NCBI GenBank assembly: GCA_030950875.1
Contig: JAUZQS010000092.1
Location: forward strand, 1-8,752
Source: Mariprofundaceae bacterium
Lineage (GTDB): Bacteria > Pseudomonadota > Zetaproteobacteria > Mariprofundales > Mariprofundaceae
DNA: 8,752 nucleotides
Direction of reading: 5' to 3'
The position numbers were made by a program, and so were the translations under genes. Below, piece by piece: positions 5,018 to 8,752 of the stretch. Under the pieces are notes generated by a model, which did no database searches, was not told where the DNA came from, and was given only the letters and a program-made list of their open reading frames with translations. The stretch's first letter is position 1. The number at the start of each line of letters is the position of its first letter.

Positions 5018-6607
5018 CTATGGGTTGGTGTCATCCAAGGCTTCTTTCACAAACCATGCCCCCGTAGTGCCCTCAATCCCTTTCATCGAAAAGGGCGGTA
5101 AGGCTTCATACTCAAAAGATCTTTTTAAGCGTTTTTTAGTTACATTACTAATAATAACTTCATGCTGTTTAGCATGAGAGGTCAAACGTGAGGCCATATT
5201 CACAGCATCGCCAATACAAGTATATTGCATGGTGCGTGTTGAGCCAATCGAGCCCACTACAACTTCCCCTGAATTTATACCAACTCCAATATGCACATCA
5301 TCTTCTTCATATTTTTTCTGTTCAATATTAAATTTACCCAAAGCACCCTGCATTTCCAACCCGCAAGCCACGGCTCTATCTGCTGCATCCACCATGGCTA
5401 ACGGCGCACCAAATAACACCATAATTTCATCGCCAATGAACTTATCAACAGTTCCACCATGTTTAAATACAATATCTACCACCATTTCAAAATAACGGTT
5501 AAGCATCGCTACAATACGTGTCGCCTCTGAATTATGTGATAAACGTGTAAAACCACGGATGTCCGCAAATAAAATCGTAACATCGCGTAATTCTCCACCT
5601 TTTTCCAAGCGTACAGCGCCACTCATAACCTGTTCAACCACACTGGGAGAAAGTAAGCGCTCAAATTGAGCTTTAGAACGCGCTTCCTGTTCTACTTTAT
5701 GCAATAAATATGCATTGGCTATAGCCATGGCTATATATTGCACAATACCCGTTAAAAGCTGCAAATCTTTACGCGTAAACCCCGAAAGACCATGTTTTTG
5801 ACTATCCAAATGCACAACACCAAGAAATTCTTCTCCGTCAACAATTGGAGCACACATCACGGATTTAATTCCCTGCATAATAAGGCTCGATGCCTGTGAA
5901 AAACGGGTGTCCTGACTCGCATCCGACAACAACACGGCCAATTTACTCTGCTGAACCTCCGCTAATATGGAGCCTGACACAACTAGCTGATCATCCGAAT
6001 TCAAACGTGTGCGGACCACTTTCGGCACAAGCTCATCATGCTCTTTTTGATACAGCATAATCATACAACGGTCGGCGTGAAAAATACCCAACAGTTCATC
6101 AGCTGCACTTTCAAGCACCGTCGATAACTCACGATGTGCCCCCAACGTATGCATCAGCTCACTACCCAAACGCAGCTTTTCGTAGTCTTCACGCAAAACA
6201 CTTAAATCTGCTACTTCACTTTCGGCATGAAATTGCTCTAGCCCCGCCACTTCAATACGATCATGCACCTGGCCGGTCTGTGACATACGCGAAATATCAA
6301 CCATGCTCGCCAACTTATCATCTTCAGAAAAGGCATGGAAAATCAAATCAACTTTACCTAAAGTAATAATATCGCCATCAGAAAAAGGGTGCCTAGCAAC
6401 ACGTATTCCATTTAAAAATGAACCGTTGGAACTTCCCAAATCTTCAAAAATATAATATTCGCCAATATGCTTAATACAAGCATGGTGCTTAGATACCATA
6501 GGATCGTGCAAACAAATTACACTGTTCGGGTGTCGGCCTACCGTCACATTATCTTGGATAGAATAGCTATGCTCACCAGTGATATCACGTACTATAATCT
6601 TGGACAT
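5018..6607 (-). CDS. FHA-GAF-class III adenylate/guanylate cyclase
   Basis: This is a three-module signalling protein of 529 residues with no membrane segment, hence cytoplasmic. An N-terminal FHA domain (about 1-95) has the phosphothreonine-reading residues Arg25 in GRH, Ser39 in SKHH and Asn61 in GSSNG. A GAF sensor domain follows (about 145-305; ligand unknown). A short helical linker (about 302-330) leads to a class III cyclase domain (about 340-525). Metal ligands are Asp349 (FADIRGFT) and Asp393 (GDEIM). The substrate-selecting pair is Lys389 and Thr463, and the transition-state residues are Asn470 and Arg474. Lys plus Thr is the pattern of class IIIb enzymes, so cAMP is the likely product. 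Every catalytic residue is present. The start at 6607 has only a weak ribosome site. It diverges from glgA. Confidence 0.93.
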   Translation of the reverse strand: MSKIIVRDITGEHSYSIQDNVTVGRHPNSVICLHDPMVSKHHACIKHIGEYYIFEDLGSSNGSFLNGIRVARHPFSDGDIITLGKVDLIFHAFSEDDKLASMVDISRMSQTGQVHDRIEVAGLEQFHAESEVADLSVLREDYEKLRLGSELMHTLGAHRELSTVLESAADELLGIFHADRCMIMLYQKEHDELVPKVVRTRLNSDDQLVVSGSILAEVQQSKLAVLLSDASQDTRFSQASSLIMQGIKSVMCAPIVDGEEFLGVVHLDSQKHGLSGFTRKDLQLLTGIVQYIAMAIANAYLLHKVEQEARSKAQFERLLSPSVVEQVMSGAVRLEKGGELRDVTILFADIRGFTRLSHNSEATRIVAMLNRYFEMVVDIVFKHGGTVDKFIGDEIMVLFGAPLAMVDAADRAVACGLEMQGALGKFNIEQKKYEEDDVHIGVGINSGEVVVGSIGSTRTMQYTCIGDAVNMASRLTSHAKQHEVIISNVTKKRLKRSFEYEALPPFSMKGIEGTTGAWFVKEALDDTNP

Positions 6608-6636
6608 GAGCCTATCTTAGCTTATGAACAGCCAAA

Positions 6637-6664
6637 CTGACAAATAACATCTATTTGTTATCAT
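6637..6664 (+). promoter_or_regulatory. Candidate sigma-70 promoter of glgA
   Basis: CTGACA (6637-6642) and TATCAT (6659-6664) each match consensus at 5 of 6 positions, with a 16-bp spacer. Transcription would start near 6671, giving a leader of about 34 nt before the glgA ATG. On the opposite strand TTGTCA (6643-6638) could be the -35 of the cyclase gene with a weaker TAAGAT 18 bp on, so divergent promoters may share these bases. Confidence 0.6.
6640..6658. promoter_or_regulatory. Inverted repeat inside the glgA promoter spacer
   Basis: ACAAATA (6640-6646) and TATTTGT (6652-6658) form a perfect 7-bp inverted repeat with a 5-bp spacer. It lies almost exactly between the candidate -35 and -10 of glgA. 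Occupancy by a dimeric regulator would block this promoter and possibly the divergent cyclase promoter. The binding protein is unknown. Confidence 0.45.
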
Positions 6665-6679
6665 GCGCCAAGCAGGTAG

Positions 6680-6691
6680 TGTGACATCACA
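6680..6691. promoter_or_regulatory. TGTGA-N2-TCACA palindrome in the glgA leader
   Basis: A perfect TGTGA/TCACA inverted repeat with a 2-bp spacer lies between the predicted glgA transcription start and its ribosome site. The half-sites equal those of CRP, but CRP sites have a 6-bp spacer, so this is not a standard CRP operator. It could be a site for another regulator or chance. Confidence 0.3.
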
Positions 6692-6693
6692 GA

Positions 6694-6700
6694 AAGGGGA
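6694..6700 (+). promoter_or_regulatory. Ribosome binding site that fixes the glgA start
   Basis: AAGGGGA ends 4 nt before the ATG at 6705. It rules in this start over the in-frame ATG at 6663, which lies in the predicted -10 element and would add 14 residues absent from the family. Confidence 0.7.
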
Positions 6701-6704
6701 ATCT

Positions 6705-8156
6705 ATGAAAAAACTTCATATTATTTTTATTGCATCTGAAGCTGCACCGCTCGCCAAAACGGGTGGTCTAGCCGATGTTGCGGGCGCTCTCCCTCAAGCC
6801 TTACGAAACTTAGGTCATAACGTTACTGTTATTATGCCTTTTTACCGTCTTGTCATTGAGAAAGCGGGCATTAAAACCAAGCCCACTGGTGATGTAATTG
6901 AGATGTGGACAGATGGTACTCAACGGCATTGCCCACTGCATAAATCCACAGTGGACGGGTTAAATTTTCTGCTCATCGAACAGGATGACTTATACTGCCG
7001 AGAAGGTATCTATGGCCCTGCAGGTGGAGCTTATGAAGACAATTTACTGCGTTATGTGCTCTTCGATCGCGTCGCACTGGAGGCTGCTGCCCTTCTGAAA
7101 ACAAACATTGATATTATTCATTGCCACGATTGGCAAACGGGCATGATTCCATTATTGCTCAGAACCCAGTACCAACATCATAGTAACATAGCCCATGCTA
7201 AAACAGTTTTTACCATTCACAACCTTGCTTATCAAGGCGTTTTTCCAGCTGAATGGATGAGCCGATTGGGGCTGCCAAGCCATCATTTCAATCCAGGAAG
7301 TTTTGAGTTTCACCATCAAATCAACTGTATGAAAGCGGGTATTCATATGGCTGATACCATTACCACCGTTAGCCCCACTTATGCCAAGGAAATTCTAACA
7401 CCTGAATATGGCTGTGCATTAGATGGTTTTCTACAACACCATAGCCACAAACTCACGGGCATTGTGAATGGCATTGATATGGAAAGCTTGAATCCGGCCA
7501 ACGATAAAAACTTACCTGCCAACTACGCAGCAGGTAAGATAGCAGGTAAAAAGAAATGTAAGAAAAGTTTGCAAGAATCATGTGGCCTAGAAGTCTCAGA
7601 TAACACCCCCTTACTCACCCTTATTTCCCGTCTTGCTGATCAAAAAGGCATTGATTTACTGCTCGCCAATGCTAAAAAATGGCTACAACGGGGTTATCAA
7701 TTGGTTGTTCTCGGTTCGGGTGACCCACACAGTGAACTTCATCTAACAGAGCTCGCCAAGGCACATCCCACACAAATGTACTTTTTCTGTGGCTTTAACG
7801 AGGCACTTGCCAGTCAAATTTATGCGGGTGGTGATATTTTTCTTATGCCATCTCGTTTTGAGCCATGCGGCTTAGGGCAACTCATGGCCATGCGTTATGG
7901 CAATATTCCAGTGGCACGTAGCACTGGTGGCCTAAGCGATACTATTACAAGTTACCCAGAGAAAGATGCTACAGGGTTTCATTTTTCAGACGCTACACCT
8001 GAAGACTTTGACATAGCTTTGGAAGAAGCTATTGCCATCTACCATCAACCTCGCAAATGGTCGGGTATTCGCACACAAGCACTCAAACGAGATTCGTCTT
8101 GGAGTGCCTCTGCCCAAACTTATGCAACACTTTATGAACAACTCATTCACACATGA
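6705..8156 (+). CDS. glgA: Glycogen synthase (ADP-glucose type)
   Basis: A GT5 glycosyltransferase of 483 residues, normal for bacterial GlgA, transfers glucose from ADP-glucose to the growing alpha-1,4-glucan in the cytoplasm. The ADP-glucose site KTGGLADV (Lys18) is near the N-terminus. HCHDWQTG (about 139-146) and TIHNLAYQG (about 170-178) follow in the first Rossmann domain. GIVNGID (about 252-258) precedes the second domain, where SRLADQKG (Arg309, Lys314) binds phosphates and SRFEPCGLGQLMAMRYG carries the conserved Glu386 and Cys388. The stop codon overlaps the next gene as ATGA, so glgA and the ROK kinase are co-translated. No glgC, glgB or glgP is visible here. Expression probably starts at the candidate promoter 6637-6664, which holds an inverted repeat. 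Confidence 0.97.
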   Translation: MKKLHIIFIASEAAPLAKTGGLADVAGALPQALRNLGHNVTVIMPFYRLVIEKAGIKTKPTGDVIEMWTDGTQRHCPLHKSTVDGLNFLLIEQDDLYCREGIYGPAGGAYEDNLLRYVLFDRVALEAAALLKTNIDIIHCHDWQTGMIPLLLRTQYQHHSNIAHAKTVFTIHNLAYQGVFPAEWMSRLGLPSHHFNPGSFEFHHQINCMKAGIHMADTITTVSPTYAKEILTPEYGCALDGFLQHHSHKLTGIVNGIDMESLNPANDKNLPANYAAGKIAGKKKCKKSLQESCGLEVSDNTPLLTLISRLADQKGIDLLLANAKKWLQRGYQLVVLGSGDPHSELHLTELAKAHPTQMYFFCGFNEALASQIYAGGDIFLMPSRFEPCGLGQLMAMRYGNIPVARSTGGLSDTITSYPEKDATGFHFSDATPEDFDIALEEAIAIYHQPRKWSGIRTQALKRDSSWSASAQTYATLYEQLIHT

Positions 8157-8752
8157 ACAACGTTGTTTTAGCTGCGGATATAGGTGGCACCAATATTCGA
8201 GCTGCTGTTATTGATAAAGCAGGAAATATCTATGATGAAAAACGTCTCCAGGTCCATTTTAGCGATGGAAACGTTACCGAATCCAATGTCATTCAAACAC
8301 TGACTGACTTTTTTAATGTTTTCATCAAGCGTCAACCCGAAATAAAGGCCGTTGGTATAGGCTTTCCTGGTTTTTTTATCGGTAATTCAGGCGTTTTGGC
8401 ATCATCGCCGAACTTACCAAATCTACACAATTTTAAACTCGCGCATATGCTTTCCTATGTCTTAAACTTACCCGTCACAGCACAAAATGATGCTTTGTGC
8501 GCAGCGATTGGTGAACTACATTTTGGTGCAGCCAAAGGGCTAGAAAATCTACTGCACATCACACTTGGAACAGGTGTTGGCGGCGGACTTGTTTTGAATC
8601 ATACTCCTTACACAGGTGAAGGTGGCATGGCAATGGAGTTTGGACACTTGCGTGTCTGCCATGATACATCCGCGCATCTTTGTGGCTGTGGTGGACATGG
8701 TTGTGTCGAGGCTTACGCGTCAGCTTCAGCAGTTGCATCACACTATTTCGAG
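8153..8752 (+). CDS. ROK-family sugar kinase, probable glucokinase (partial)
   Basis: The first 200 residues are present and the frame continues off the right edge; family members are usually about 300. AADIGGTNIRAA (residues about 7-18) is the ATP phosphate-binding motif. AQND places the catalytic Asp113. LGTGVGGGL (about 138-146) is the second phosphate motif. EFGH (about 162-165) and CGCGGHGCVE (177-186) supply the ROK zinc site through His165, Cys177, Cys179 and Cys184. Family members phosphorylate glucose, N-acetylglucosamine, mannose or fructose; a transcriptional-repressor ROK is excluded by the lack of an N-terminal HTH. Coupling to glgA by a 4-bp overlap favours glucose, which would return glucose freed from glycogen to glucose-6-phosphate. 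The substrate remains inference. Confidence 0.93.
   Translation, partial: MNNVVLAADIGGTNIRAAVIDKAGNIYDEKRLQVHFSDGNVTESNVIQTLTDFFNVFIKRQPEIKAVGIGFPGFFIGNSGVLASSPNLPNLHNFKLAHMLSYVLNLPVTAQNDALCAAIGELHFGAAKGLENLLHITLGTGVGGGLVLNHTPYTGEGGMAMEFGHLRVCHDTSAHLCGCGGHGCVEAYASASAVASHYFE

Noticed and set aside
6663..6704. Longer glgA starting at 6663
   Set aside because: The ATG lies in the predicted -10 element, adds 14 residues unlike GlgA N-termini, and lacks a ribosome site, whereas 6705 has a good one.
1..8752. CRISPR array, rRNA genes, insertion-sequence ends or riboswitch
   Set aside because: I saw no spaced identical repeats of CRISPR length, no rRNA sequence, no transposase with terminal inverted repeats, and no recognisable riboswitch core.

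Overview
The window reads as a junction between a mobile element and ordinary chromosome in a Gram-negative bacterium, most likely a proteobacterium. The clues are an E. coli-length Pgi (549 residues), a DUF2155-type envelope lipoprotein, bacterial GlgA, and typical Shine-Dalgarno and sigma-70 signals at about 40-45% GC by eye. DUF2155 is best known from Alphaproteobacteria and relatives. A moderate-GC member of a deeper lineage such as Zetaproteobacteria would fit, but that is only a guess.

Bases 1 to about 2380 look like one end of an integrated element. On the minus strand a three-gene cluster runs leftward: an AlpA/excisionase-like HTH protein (67 aa), a small unrecognised HTH-like protein (85 aa), and a tyrosine recombinase whose C-terminus lies beyond the window. 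A 118-bp control region separates this cluster from a divergent plus-strand gene of unknown function (313 aa). That protein has a C-x2-C...C-x2-H cluster and a C-terminal HTH. The element abuts the 3' end of tRNA-Arg(ACG), a common type of integration site. Short direct repeats that could be recombinase arm sites lie just inside this boundary.

Bases 2387 to about 3161 form a compact minus-strand stable-RNA operon: a promoter with a GC-rich discriminator, tRNA-Ser(GCT), a DUF2155-like lipoprotein gene, tRNA-Arg(ACG), and a Rho-independent terminator. The protein gene fills the gap between the tRNAs. Its best start is 6 nt after the tRNA-Ser CCA and its stop codon lies inside tRNA-Arg. Normal tRNA processing should therefore cut both ends of its message and remove the stop codon. 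This is the most unusual feature in the window.

Bases 3169 to 8752 are central carbon and glycogen metabolism plus a signalling enzyme. pgi and an FHA-GAF-class III nucleotidyl cyclase gene are on the minus strand. Divergent from the cyclase gene is glgA, which overlaps by 4 bp a ROK-family sugar kinase gene that runs off the right edge. GlgA builds glycogen from ADP-glucose, the ROK kinase probably returns free glucose to glucose-6-phosphate, and Pgi links that pool to fructose-6-phosphate. The cyclase shares a 97-bp promoter region with glgA that contains two inverted repeats. This makes a cyclic-nucleotide link to glycogen metabolism plausible but unproven.
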